Origin: Chryseomicrobium excrementi
Lineage (GTDB): Bacteria > Bacillota > Bacilli > Bacillales_A > Planococcaceae
Assembly: GCF_002798305.1 (NCBI RefSeq)
Contig: NZ_PCGR01000001.1
Location: forward strand, 372,001 to 436,000
DNA: 64,000 nucleotides
Direction of reading: 5' to 3'
The notes below the pieces were generated by a model. That model made no database searches, was not told the origin of the DNA, and was given only the letters and a program-made list of their open reading frames with translations. Shown here piece after piece: positions 54,905 to 62,864 of the stretch. Position 1 is the first letter of the stretch, and each line of letters begins with the position of its first letter. The translations under genes were made by a program, and so were the position numbers.

Positions 54905-55087
54905 TGTGGTTTGATAGAGTTTAGAACCCATCTGCTGCAACTCTTTGCCCACCGAACAACCAGAAATACAAAATTGGTGTGCAGCCGTCTTTCCTTTACG
55001 TGAGCGAAGATCTTGCTTGATTGGACAGTCTTCACAGTAAACGTCTTCTAAGCGGTTGATCTCCTCTACAACTTGATGTAAAAGCAT
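54902..55087 (-). CDS. small zinc-finger-domain protein (YpeQ-like)
   Basis: This 61-residue protein has four cysteines and a histidine placed as CEDCPIKQDLRSRKG then AHQFCISGC, matching the YpeQ group of small zinc-finger proteins in Bacilli. A regulatory or nucleic-acid role is possible, but none is known. GGTGGGATAAAC precedes the ATG. It is divergent from the RNase H-like gene. Confidence 0.85.
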   Translation of the reverse strand: MLLHQVVEEINRLEDVYCEDCPIKQDLRSRKGKTAAHQFCISGCSVGKELQQMGSKLYQTT

Positions 55088-55159
55088 GTTTATCCCACCT
55101 TATCTATTGTAGTAGTATAATCGTTTTTAGAAGACGGTTGCAAGGAAAGGAACTAGAAA

Positions 55160-55546
55160 ATGATTGAACTCTATACGGATGCGGCCACTCGTGGCAACCC
55201 TGGCGAAAGCGCTATAGGAATTTTTTACAAAGGAGATGGCCATAAAGGAATGCTTGCGAAGAAAATCGGAGTCTGTTCCAATCATATCGCTGAATTTATT
55301 GCTCTTCGAGAAGGCATAAAAGAAGTGGTTGCGCTCAAACCGGATGTTTTGTCCATTCGGGTGGACTCTAAGATTGTATTCCAAGCAGTTGATACAATGT
55401 ATGTGAAACGACCGGAATTTAAAGTGCTTCTTAAAGAAATTGAATCTTTATTGAATGAAGTTCCACTCTATTTTATTAAATGGATTCCGGATAAGGAAAA
55501 TGCGGCAGCGCATCGTTTAGCTACAGAGGAATTGAGGAAAGGTTAG
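55160..55546 (+). CDS. RNase H-fold protein (YpeP-like) with an altered active site
   Basis: This 128-residue protein has the RNase HI fold. Three catalytic acids are visible: Asp7 (YTDAATRGNPG), Glu45 (HIAEFIALRE) and Asp69 (RVDSKIVF). The fourth position, normally Asp in a N..AD.LA motif, is His118 (ENAAAHRLATEE), so activity may be lost or altered. Order matches B. subtilis ypeQ-ypeP. AAGGAACTAGAAA precedes the ATG. A tandem structured repeat follows 11 bases after the stop. Confidence 0.88.
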   Translation: MIELYTDAATRGNPGESAIGIFYKGDGHKGMLAKKIGVCSNHIAEFIALREGIKEVVALKPDVLSIRVDSKIVFQAVDTMYVKRPEFKVLLKEIESLLNEVPLYFIKWIPDKENAAAHRLATEELRKG

Positions 55547-55557
55547 GAGAATTTTTA

Positions 55558-55808
55558 TGATATTTCTAAAGCGGCGTTCTACACATCTAATAATAATCGA
55601 GTTGCGAACGCCAGAAATCCCCATCAAAACCATTCACCCCAACCGAGGCAAAGAACGCCTCAATTGGCGCGCCTGGTTTTGATGAAATTTCTAGAGCGGC
55701 GTTCTACACATCTAATAATAATCGAGTTATAGGGGTTAAAAATACATTGAAAAATCGTTAGCCCCCATAGAGGCAAAAAGCGCCTCTACGGGCACGCCCA
55801 ATTTTAGA
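55558..55808. repeat. tandem pair of ~125-bp structured repeats
   Basis: Unit 1 is 55558-55682 and unit 2 starts at 55683. The first 46 bases are 44/46 identical; the remainder is divergent but keeps a hairpin GAGGC/GCCTC with a seven-base loop (55645-55661; 55769-55787) and a nearby GGCRCGCC. In unit 1 an 11-bp perfect stem (55622-55632 with 55674-55684) encloses that hairpin. The remaining 55547-55850 interval holds no gene. Confidence 0.85.
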
Positions 55809-55850
55809 AGCATTTCTGACCAAATCCCTTCCAAATCTGAAAATAAATAA

Positions 55851-55881
55851 AAAAAAAGACCTCACAAGTGAGGTCTTTTTG
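55851..55881. terminator. bidirectional terminator before csp copy 3
   Basis: A perfect 11-bp stem (55855-55865 with 55868-55878) with A and T runs lies downstream of the minus-strand csp gene. Confidence 0.92.
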
Positions 55882-55892
55882 AATGGGTAAAA

Positions 55893-56093
55893 TTAAGCTT
55901 TAACTACGTTAGTAGCTTGTAGGCCGCGTTGACCTTGCTCGATTTCGAAAGTTACGTCTTGACCTTCGTCAAGAGTTTTGAAACCTTCGCCTTGGATAGC
56001 TGAGAAGTGAACGAATACGTCGTCTCCGCCTTCGCGCTCGATGAATCCGAATCCTTTTTCTGAGTTAAACCATTTTACTTTACCTTGTTCCAT
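55893..56093 (-). CDS. cold-shock protein (CspA family), copy 3
   Basis: The 66-residue protein has RNP1 (KGFGFIER) and RNP2 (DVFVHFSAI). AGGAGGATACACAC precedes the ATG. The leader carries two hairpins, one of them a perfect 18-bp palindrome that abuts the ribosome binding site. It has the longest untranslated leader of the three csp genes along with copy 1. Confidence 0.96.
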   Translation of the reverse strand: MEQGKVKWFNSEKGFGFIEREGGDDVFVHFSAIQGEGFKTLDEGQDVTFEIEQGQRGLQATNVVKA

Positions 56094-56108
56094 GTGTGTA
56101 TCCTCCTC

Positions 56109-56169
56109 GTGTACATGCATGTACACTTTTGTTACTATCCTTGCTCAACACTGTTAAGTAAAAGTGTTG
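56109..56169 (-). promoter_or_regulatory. csp copy 3 leader hairpins
   Basis: An 18-bp perfect palindrome lies at 56109-56126, adjoining the GAGGAGG site, and a 7-bp stem lies at 56146-56152 with 56163-56169. Both would form in the mRNA leader. Confidence 0.55.
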
Positions 56170-56245
56170 CCACCTACTAACGCTCCGAACAAAAATAATT
56201 CTATTACAATATACCATGAGCTGGGAGAGAATGCAAATAGAATGA

Positions 56246-57055
56246 TTAAATTGTTAAAAGAGCCCCAATCGCGCCACTGTAGCCATGTTCTGGTAAGAAC
56301 AGAGGGGTTTTTTCCTTCAAAATTGTATAGGAGGAAATAACATTTTGGAGCATCTTATTGTTTTCTAACGTCGTTCCTATATAGATAATATCTGTGCAGG
56401 ATTTTGTATCCGCAGCTTGAATTGAAAGGGAGGAAATCACTTCTCCGATCATTCCTTGGATGCCTGCAACGTAATCGTCAGATGTGTTTTTGCCCGGCTC
56501 TACGTTCAATAAAGCGCCAAAATTACTCGCAGTAAGTGAACCTTTGATGGGAAGCTGGTTTTGCTGATAGATATCTTCAACTCGTACATCAATCCATTTT
56601 CTTGAGCCGTTTTCACTCTGAGCTACGATTTGAGCAAAGTCATCTGTTCCAATCATGATTTTACTCAAACCCAGTAGCGTTCCTCCGCCGATCCCAGTAC
56701 CGGCGAGTCGTTCATGTATCTCGCCATTTAAGTAATGGATAGATGTTCCAGTACCAATATTCGTTATAATGGAGCGCGATGTTAATGAACCACCTTTTTT
56801 CAATTGATAAAGTACTCCTTTTACAGTGGCATCAAACTCCACCACATAGCGGTAGTTTTCACTCCCTAAATACTGTTCCAATTGTTTTGCTCGTCCGCCT
56901 GTCATACAGATCTGAGGATGTTCCATCGTTTCCGAGATCCATTGCTTGACCAAGTCAAAACGTGCAGAAGGAAAATACGTGGTTTGAATTTCATTATCTT
57001 TCCAATACGCCAGTTTTACTAACGTTCCTCCTGCATCAATTCCTAATGAAGACAT
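56246..57055 (-). CDS. coaW: type II pantothenate kinase CoaW
   Basis: The 269-residue ASKHA-fold kinase phosphorylates pantothenate, the first step of CoA synthesis. The phosphate loop is GIDAGGTLVKLAYW, and TNIGTGTSIHYL plus AGTGIGGGTLLGL are typical of the eukaryotic-like type II enzymes of Bacilli and staphylococci, which escape CoA feedback. ATG 57055 has AAAGGAACAATAG upstream. It starts next to the stop of the amidohydrolase gene. Confidence 0.93.
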   Translation of the reverse strand: MSSLGIDAGGTLVKLAYWKDNEIQTTYFPSARFDLVKQWISETMEHPQICMTGGRAKQLEQYLGSENYRYVVEFDATVKGVLYQLKKGGSLTSRSIITNIGTGTSIHYLNGEIHERLAGTGIGGGTLLGLSKIMIGTDDFAQIVAQSENGSRKWIDVRVEDIYQQNQLPIKGSLTASNFGALLNVEPGKNTSDDYVAGIQGMIGEVISSLSIQAADTKSCTDIIYIGTTLENNKMLQNVISSYTILKEKTPLFLPEHGYSGAIGALLTI

Positions 57056-57056
57056 G

Positions 57057-58580
57057 CTATTGTTCCTTTCTATACACCGTTTCCCCATTCACGATTACTG
57101 CTTCAATTGTAAGATGGACAATCGACTCTTTCGTTATCTCTTCTGATACTACTGTAAAGTCCGCAGAAAACCCTGGCGCGATTTGACCAAAGCGGTCCTG
57201 TTGTCCAGCAATACGAGCGGCACCAGTTGTATATAAAGAGATGGCTTCAAATGCTGAAAGCTCTTGATGTGGCAAATAGGGATTGTTCATAGCTGCCTGA
57301 ATGCCTAGTAGGGGATCTGCCGTTTCAATCGGTGCATCCGATCCACCAGCGAGTCCAATCCCGTTCTCTAGGAGCGTCTTCCAAGCGTAGGCATAATCCA
57401 GTCTTTCTTCACCCAATCGCTCTCTTACCCAAGGGAAGTCAGAAGGTACGAACATTGGCTGGATATCACACATGACTCCGAGCTTGGCAATACGATTCAC
57501 AAGATTTTCAGATAGCACATTCACGTGGATTAGCCTGTCCATAGTGCCTTTTGGAGCTGGGTAAGCTTCAAGTAGCTCAACCACTTGTTCTGTTGCCTTA
57601 TCTCCAATCACGTGGACTGCAATACCAGCATCATGAGAACGAGCAGTCTTAAGCATGCTCTCAAATGCGTCTTTTGTATGTATAGCTACACCTTGAAGCT
57701 CCGGTTCATCTGAGTAAGCTTCGGACAACCAAGCTGTATGTCCACCTAAAGAACCATCCATGAAAATTTTCATACATCCAAATGACAGAAAATCATCTCC
57801 TGTTTCATGGATCATTTCTTCAAAGACCTGGTGATGCCGTAGTAAGTGCGCTCTAAACGATGTCCCTAAAGCATTTCGATAGGCGCTAAGGGGATTGGTA
57901 TAGGCCCCGTAGTAAGCCATATCTTCCGAGTGACCACCTGTAAGTCCTAAGCTATGTAAATTTTTAATACTTTCTTTAATAATATAGGTCAAGTCATCTA
58001 TTGATAGTTCAGGGATAGCTTTTGTAATCACTTGTTGCGCTTCATCATAAAATAATCCATTTAGTCGATTCGTGCCAGGTACTCTTCCAATTACGCCTCC
58101 AGCAATTTCTTCGACTTCTTCATCTATACCCGCTAATTCTAATGCTTTTGAATTGGCAAGAAGCGCATGGCGACAAATTCGTTTCAACACTACAGGTATA
58201 TCGGGATAAATAGCATCCAACTCTTCTCGAAGTGGAGGTCGCTGTTCCATTAGAGTATTGTCATTCCAACCTTCCAATACAATCCAACCAGAAACCGGTG
58301 AAGCTGTGCTGACTACATCTAACAACTCACGGATGGACGTACAGATGGAAAGATCAGCTGATAGGATTTTTTGACCATGTCCGATTAAATGCATATGGCT
58401 ATCGATCAACCCGGGATAAACAACTTTCCCTTCAAGGCTCCGTTCTTCTTCTGCTAGCGCTTTCAACTCTTGATAGGAGCCAGTAGCAATGATCTTTCCA
58501 TCCTCTATAAGAACAGATTCTACTTGATGGCCTGGTTCGGTCATCGTCACAAAAGTGGCATCTTTTAGTAACGTTTTCAT
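57057..58580 (-). CDS. amidohydrolase family protein (YtcJ-like)
   Basis: The 507-residue metal-dependent hydrolase has the TIM-barrel amidohydrolase pattern: PGLIDSHMHL (first His-x-His), a mid HVIGDKATEQVVE region with a metal histidine, and AGGSDAPIETADPL with the final Asp. YtcJ-type proteins (Amidohydro_3) act on formamide or N-substituted amides; the substrate is unknown. It is followed 1 base later by coaW and preceded by the OsmC gene, in one operon. Confidence 0.88.
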   Translation of the reverse strand: MKTLLKDATFVTMTEPGHQVESVLIEDGKIIATGSYQELKALAEEERSLEGKVVYPGLIDSHMHLIGHGQKILSADLSICTSIRELLDVVSTASPVSGWIVLEGWNDNTLMEQRPPLREELDAIYPDIPVVLKRICRHALLANSKALELAGIDEEVEEIAGGVIGRVPGTNRLNGLFYDEAQQVITKAIPELSIDDLTYIIKESIKNLHSLGLTGGHSEDMAYYGAYTNPLSAYRNALGTSFRAHLLRHHQVFEEMIHETGDDFLSFGCMKIFMDGSLGGHTAWLSEAYSDEPELQGVAIHTKDAFESMLKTARSHDAGIAVHVIGDKATEQVVELLEAYPAPKGTMDRLIHVNVLSENLVNRIAKLGVMCDIQPMFVPSDFPWVRERLGEERLDYAYAWKTLLENGIGLAGGSDAPIETADPLLGIQAAMNNPYLPHQELSAFEAISLYTTGAARIAGQQDRFGQIAPGFSADFTVVSEEITKESIVHLTIEAVIVNGETVYRKEQ

Positions 58581-58588
58581 AAAGAATT

Positions 58589-59023
58589 TTATTCCTCCTC
58601 TAAAGTCGGATGGATTGTGATGAGCACATTGCCTTTGAGTGCATTACTTATCATACAGCGCTCGTCGGCTTTGTGGACCAATCGCTCGATAATTTTTCTT
58701 TTATCAGACGGAAAGTACCGAATGGTCGGGTGATGTCGAATTTCCTGGACCTTAAAGATTCCTTCGTTTACTTCGACAATAAGTTCCGAATGAAGATCAA
58801 TTTCCGCATGAGTAATTTGACTTCGTTCAAACATAGCACCTAATGTCATGATGTAACATCCAGCTGCTGAACTTAATAACAGCTCGTCTGGGTTCGTACC
58901 TTCACCTGGTCCGTCAAGCGAAGCAGGAATCGAAAATTGATGAGTGTGTCCTGCAAGAGTCACTTCTCCCACAGTATTGCGTTTATGATTCCAGCGCAGA
59001 GACTGGTGAAATGAGTGTCGCAT
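58589..59023 (-). CDS. OsmC/Ohr family peroxiredoxin-like protein
   Basis: The 144-residue protein has the OsmC fold with two redox-type cysteines, in SSAAGCYIMTLGA and ADERCMISNAL. Such enzymes reduce organic hydroperoxides; this one is of the broad OsmC (YhfA-like) subgroup. ATG 59023 (MRHSFHQ) follows AAGGATGTAAATGG. It heads an operon with the amidohydrolase and coaW. Confidence 0.88.
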   Translation of the reverse strand: MRHSFHQSLRWNHKRNTVGEVTLAGHTHQFSIPASLDGPGEGTNPDELLLSSAAGCYIMTLGAMFERSQITHAEIDLHSELIVEVNEGIFKVQEIRHHPTIRYFPSDKRKIIERLVHKADERCMISNALKGNVLITIHPTLEEE

Positions 59024-59081
59024 CCATTTACATCCTTTCTTTTTTATTAGTATACTTGAAATCAGAAAGCGGGGAAATGAA

Positions 59082-59462
59082 ATGAATGCCAATTATAAAA
59101 CTTTGGGCGTGCTCGTCATGTCCATCACACTCTTTCTTCTGCTCCTTGGCGTAGGAGTTTTACTTGATCAACCACTTACGACTTCTAATGTCGTTACCAT
59201 CATCGCTTATGGATTAGCTGCAGGACTATTTGCAGGAGCTTTAGCATTTTTAAACTTAAAGATAGGTGTCATCATCTTTTTGATTGGACTAGCTATCGGA
59301 TTCTTTGAAATGTTCCGGAGTTTCCTTTTTGCTTCTGGCGAGTTCGGAGATTTAGCCGGTCTTCTATCCTTATTTATTTTCACAGCATTTGGTCTAGTTT
59401 TAGCTGTAGTAGTTGAAGGAATCCGCTATTTTATCGCAAAAAGCAAACCGCCCACAACATAA
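59082..59462 (+). CDS. uncharacterised four-helix membrane protein
   Basis: This 126-residue protein has four hydrophobic segments (about residues 8-28, 38-56, 60-78 and 92-113) and a short cytoplasmic tail. I recognise no family and see no catalytic motif. GCGGGGAAATGA precedes the ATG. It is divergent from the OsmC gene and ends at a terminator shared with livF. Confidence 0.72.
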   Translation: MNANYKTLGVLVMSITLFLLLLGVGVLLDQPLTTSNVVTIIAYGLAAGLFAGALAFLNLKIGVIIFLIGLAIGFFEMFRSFLFASGEFGDLAGLLSLFIFTAFGLVLAVVVEGIRYFIAKSKPPTT

Positions 59463-59477
59463 GTTGTGAGCGGTTTT
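59445..59477. terminator. bidirectional terminator between the membrane protein gene and livF
   Basis: A 13-bp stem with one mismatch (59445-59458 with 59463-59475) with a T run serves both convergent genes. Confidence 0.9.
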
Positions 59478-59478
59478 C

Positions 59479-60192
59479 TTAATGGCCTCCTAAATAGGCT
59501 TTACGAACTTCCTCTGAACTCTGAAGCTCATCAGCCGAACCAGAGAGTACTACTTTGCCTGTTTCAATTACGTATCCTCTACTCGCCACAGAAAGCGCCA
59601 TATTAGCGTTCTGCTCAACCAGTAAGATAGTCGTTCCTTGTTCATTAATGTCTTTAACGACTTCAAATATGGTTTTTACCATTAAAGGAGCTAGCCCCAT
59701 TGAAGGCTCATCCAATAACAGTAGCTTAGGCTTTGCCATGATGGCACGTCCCATAGCTAACATCTGCTGTTCTCCACCTGAAAGCGTTCCAGACATTTGT
59801 TTTCGGCGCTCTAGAAGTCGAGGAAACGTATCATAGACTTTCTTCATGTCTGCTTCAATTCCCTTTTTATCTTTACGAAGAAAAGCTCCAAGCTCTAAAT
59901 TCTCTTCAACTGTCAGATTTGCGAATACACGACGACCTTCTGGAACGTGAGAAATACCAGACTTCACAATTCCTTGTGCTGGCTTTCCAGCAATCGAATT
60001 GCCTAAAAACTCGATAGAACCCGATTTTGGCTTTAGTAGGCCTGATAATGTTTTTAGAAGAGTACTCTTCCCCGCGCCATTTGCACCGATCAGCGTGACG
60101 ATTTCGCCTTCTTCAACAGTAACTGTAACTCCTTTTAATGCTTGTATGTTGCCGTAGTACACATCAATATCTTTAACTGCAAGCATCGTCAT
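59479..60192 (-). CDS. livF: branched-chain amino acid ABC transporter ATPase LivF
   Basis: The 237-residue ATPase powers branched-chain amino acid uptake with LivG. Walker A is GANGAGKST, the signature is LSGGEQQML and Walker B is LLLLDEPSMGLAP, the last being typical of LivF. The start overlaps the livG stop (ATGA). Confidence 0.95.
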   Translation of the reverse strand: MTMLAVKDIDVYYGNIQALKGVTVTVEEGEIVTLIGANGAGKSTLLKTLSGLLKPKSGSIEFLGNSIAGKPAQGIVKSGISHVPEGRRVFANLTVEENLELGAFLRKDKKGIEADMKKVYDTFPRLLERRKQMSGTLSGGEQQMLAMGRAIMAKPKLLLLDEPSMGLAPLMVKTIFEVVKDINEQGTTILLVEQNANMALSVASRGYVIETGKVVLSGSADELQSSEEVRKAYLGGH

Positions 60193-60968
60193 TCTGTTAC
60201 CTCCTCACCTAAGTAGGCCTCAATAACTTTCGGATCGTTCCGGATCACTTCAGGAGGTCCCTCAGCCAACAACTGGCCGTGATCTAATACATAAATTCGT
60301 TCACAAACGCCCATCACTAGGTTCATATCATGCTCAATCAATAAAATAGTCAGATCAAACTTTTTACGAATGAATGCGATCAGTTCCATTAAATCATGTG
60401 TTTCTTGTGGATTCATTCCTGCAGCAGGCTCATCTAATAGCAAAAGTTTAGGATTCGCAGCGAGTGCCCGAGCGATTTCCAATCTCCTTTGTTGCCCATA
60501 TGGAAGATTTTTGGCCAATTCGTCTTTATAACGATCTAACCGAAAAATCTTTAAAAATTCAATTGCATCTTCTTCCATTTTCTTTTCTCCAGCAAAGTGA
60601 GAAGGAAGGCGAAGAATCGAAGCTAACATGGTATGTTTTGCAAGGGCATGATACGCAACTTTCACGTTATCAAGTACCGTCATGTCACGGAACAATCGAA
60701 TGTTTTGAAACGTTCGGCTCATTCCAGATTGCGTCACCTTATAAGGAGCAATCCCGTTGATCCGTTTTCCTTGAAATACAACATCCCCTTCAGTTGGCAC
60801 ATAAACGCCTGTCAGTAAGTTGAAGCTTGTCGTTTTCCCGGCACCATTCGGTCCAATTAGGCCAACAAGTTCCCCTGGATAAAGAACAAGGTTTAAGTTT
60901 TGTACGGCTTTTAAGCCTCCAAATTGGATACCCGCTTGCTTTACTTCAAGTAATGGTGTCTTTTCCAT
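60189..60968 (-). CDS. livG: branched-chain amino acid ABC transporter ATPase LivG
   Basis: The 259-residue ATPase has Walker A GPNGAGKTT, a signature region LPYGQQRRLEIA (the LivG-type variant), Walker B LLLLDEPAAGMNP and the H-loop IEHDMNLVM. It overlaps livM by 23 bp and is followed by livF. Confidence 0.95.
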   Translation of the reverse strand: MEKTPLLEVKQAGIQFGGLKAVQNLNLVLYPGELVGLIGPNGAGKTTSFNLLTGVYVPTEGDVVFQGKRINGIAPYKVTQSGMSRTFQNIRLFRDMTVLDNVKVAYHALAKHTMLASILRLPSHFAGEKKMEEDAIEFLKIFRLDRYKDELAKNLPYGQQRRLEIARALAANPKLLLLDEPAAGMNPQETHDLMELIAFIRKKFDLTILLIEHDMNLVMGVCERIYVLDHGQLLAEGPPEVIRNDPKVIEAYLGEEVTE

Positions 60969-61908
60969 TGTCTTTACCTCCTTTTGACGTCCAACCTCGG
61001 AAATAATCTGTGATTTCTTTTGTTCCCATCAACCCTTGTGGACGGTACAACATGACGATAATCAATACAAGGCTGTATATAATCATACGCGTTTCTGGAT
61101 AATCTTGTAAGAATGTCGATACCAGCGTTAAGAAGATTGCAGAAATGATGGCGCCTGATAAACTCCCTAACCCCCCTAATACAACTAAAATCAAAATATC
61201 GACTGATTTCAAGAATCCAAATTGAGACGGTAAGACAATGTAAAAATTATGTGAAAATAACGCCCCTGCAACTCCAGCAAAGAACGCTCCAATGACGAAT
61301 GCCACAACTTTATAGTATGTCGTATTGATCCCCATAGCATCGGAAGCTATTTCATCTTCTCGAATCGACAAAGCAGCAATACCGTGACGTGAACGCGTGA
61401 AGTTTACAATCACTAGAATCGTGATCAACATGAAGAAGAACGTATAAGTCCAGTCCGTCATTTTGCTGACCTGCATCCCAGCAGCTCCACCAACATAATC
61501 GATATTCAAGAAAATGATGCGAATAATTTCTGCAAAACCAAGTGTTGCAATCGCTAAATAGTCGCCGCGGAGACGTAAACTTGGGATTCCAACAATCAAA
61601 CCAGCAAGAGCTGCCACTAACCCACCAACAATGATGGCTACAACAAACGGAAGATCAAATTTCATTGTAACAATAGCCGATAAGTAAGCCCCAACCGCCA
61701 TAAATCCAGCATGACCGATAGAGAACTGTCCAGTAATTCCAATTACTAAGTGTAAACTGACTGCTAAGATAATATTAATCGCAATAAAGATGAGCGTATT
61801 TGTGTGGTACGCTCCAAGCATATCCGTCATAATAAGACCCTGAACAATTGCGTAAAAGACAAGAGCTGCAATTAGTAGGGGCCAAAACGCTTTTGAATGT
61901 CTTTTCAT
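60946..61908 (-). CDS. livM: branched-chain amino acid ABC transporter permease LivM
   Basis: The 320-residue permease has about ten membrane segments and the family stretches GITGQFSIGHAGFMAVGAYL and GDYLAIATLGFAEIIRI. I use ATG 61908 with AGGTGGACAAA upstream; a GTG 9 bases earlier abuts the livH stop. It forms the channel with LivH. Confidence 0.94.
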   Translation of the reverse strand: MKRHSKAFWPLLIAALVFYAIVQGLIMTDMLGAYHTNTLIFIAINIILAVSLHLVIGITGQFSIGHAGFMAVGAYLSAIVTMKFDLPFVVAIIVGGLVAALAGLIVGIPSLRLRGDYLAIATLGFAEIIRIIFLNIDYVGGAAGMQVSKMTDWTYTFFFMLITILVIVNFTRSRHGIAALSIREDEIASDAMGINTTYYKVVAFVIGAFFAGVAGALFSHNFYIVLPSQFGFLKSVDILILVVLGGLGSLSGAIISAIFLTLVSTFLQDYPETRMIIYSLVLIIVMLYRPQGLMGTKEITDYFRGWTSKGGKDNGKDTIT

Positions 61909-61917
61909 TTTGTCCAC

Positions 61918-62793
61918 CTACACTTTCTCTCTTGAATTTTTTCCGAAAATCCCTGATGGGCGGAAGATTAAGATCAAAATCAAAATAATGAATGCCGCAG
62001 CATCTCGCCACAATGAAAACCCGATGGCACTAACAAAAGTTTCAACTAGACCAAGAATCAAGCCCCCTACCATGGCACCTGGAATAATGCCGATACCACC
62101 AAGAACGGCTGCCACAAATGCTTTTAGACCAGGAATGACACCCATTAATGGATCGATTTTTGTATAATACAATCCAAAAATGACACCAGCTGCCCCAGCT
62201 AATGCAGAACCTATTGCAAAAGTAGCAGAAATCGTATTGTCGACATTAATCCCCATCAATTTAGCTGCTTCTGTATCATGTGATACAGCGCGCATCGCTT
62301 TACCTGTTTTTGTTTTGTGAACAATAAATTGGAGAAGCAACATTAAAATCACAGATACAGACAAAATCAGCACAGCTTTCATGTCAATTGTCGCGCCAAA
62401 TAAAGAAACAGACTGACGACCAAACACATCTGGATAGGCCTCAGGTTGAGCCCCTCGAATATAAATAAATCCGTATTCAATAAGTAATGAAACTCCGATA
62501 GCCGTAATCAGGGCTGCTATACGCGTCGCATTGCGTAAGCGTTTGTAAGCAATGCGCTCAATGAGCACTCCAATTAAAGCTGTGATTGCCATGGAGAAAA
62601 TCAGTGCGACAAAAAAGTTCATCTGGAACTGGGTAATTGCATAAAACCCGATGAATGCACCTAACATGAAGACGTCACCATGTGCAAAGTTGATTAGTTT
62701 GATGATCCCGTACACCATCGTGTAGCCGAGTGCAATAAGTGCATAGATACTCCCGACCGAGATACCATTCAAAATCTGTTGAATGATTTCCAT
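61918..62793 (-). CDS. livH: branched-chain amino acid ABC transporter permease LivH
   Basis: The 291-residue permease has about eight membrane segments with the family start GISVGSIYALIALGYTMVYG and motif KAFVAAVLGGIG. AAAGGGGGTTTACTT precedes the ATG. It is the first gene after the terminator that follows livK. Confidence 0.95.
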   Translation of the reverse strand: MEIIQQILNGISVGSIYALIALGYTMVYGIIKLINFAHGDVFMLGAFIGFYAITQFQMNFFVALIFSMAITALIGVLIERIAYKRLRNATRIAALITAIGVSLLIEYGFIYIRGAQPEAYPDVFGRQSVSLFGATIDMKAVLILSVSVILMLLLQFIVHKTKTGKAMRAVSHDTEAAKLMGINVDNTISATFAIGSALAGAAGVIFGLYYTKIDPLMGVIPGLKAFVAAVLGGIGIIPGAMVGGLILGLVETFVSAIGFSLWRDAAAFIILILILIFRPSGIFGKNSREKV

Positions 62794-62825
62794 AAGTAAA
62801 CCCCCTTTGATGTGTTGCCAAAAGA

Positions 62826-62852
62826 AAAAGGGGGGACATGTTCTCCCCCCTA
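62826..62852 (-). terminator. terminator between livK and livH
   Basis: On the minus strand a 7-bp G/C stem (62850-62844 with 62836-62830) with a seven-base loop is followed by T residues. Read-through would be needed to express livHMGF. Confidence 0.85.
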
Positions 62853-62864
62853 ATAACGCACCCC

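Noticed and set aside
55558-55808. CRISPR array
   Set aside because: Only two units of about 125 bp occur, the conserved block is 46 bp, and no cas genes are near.
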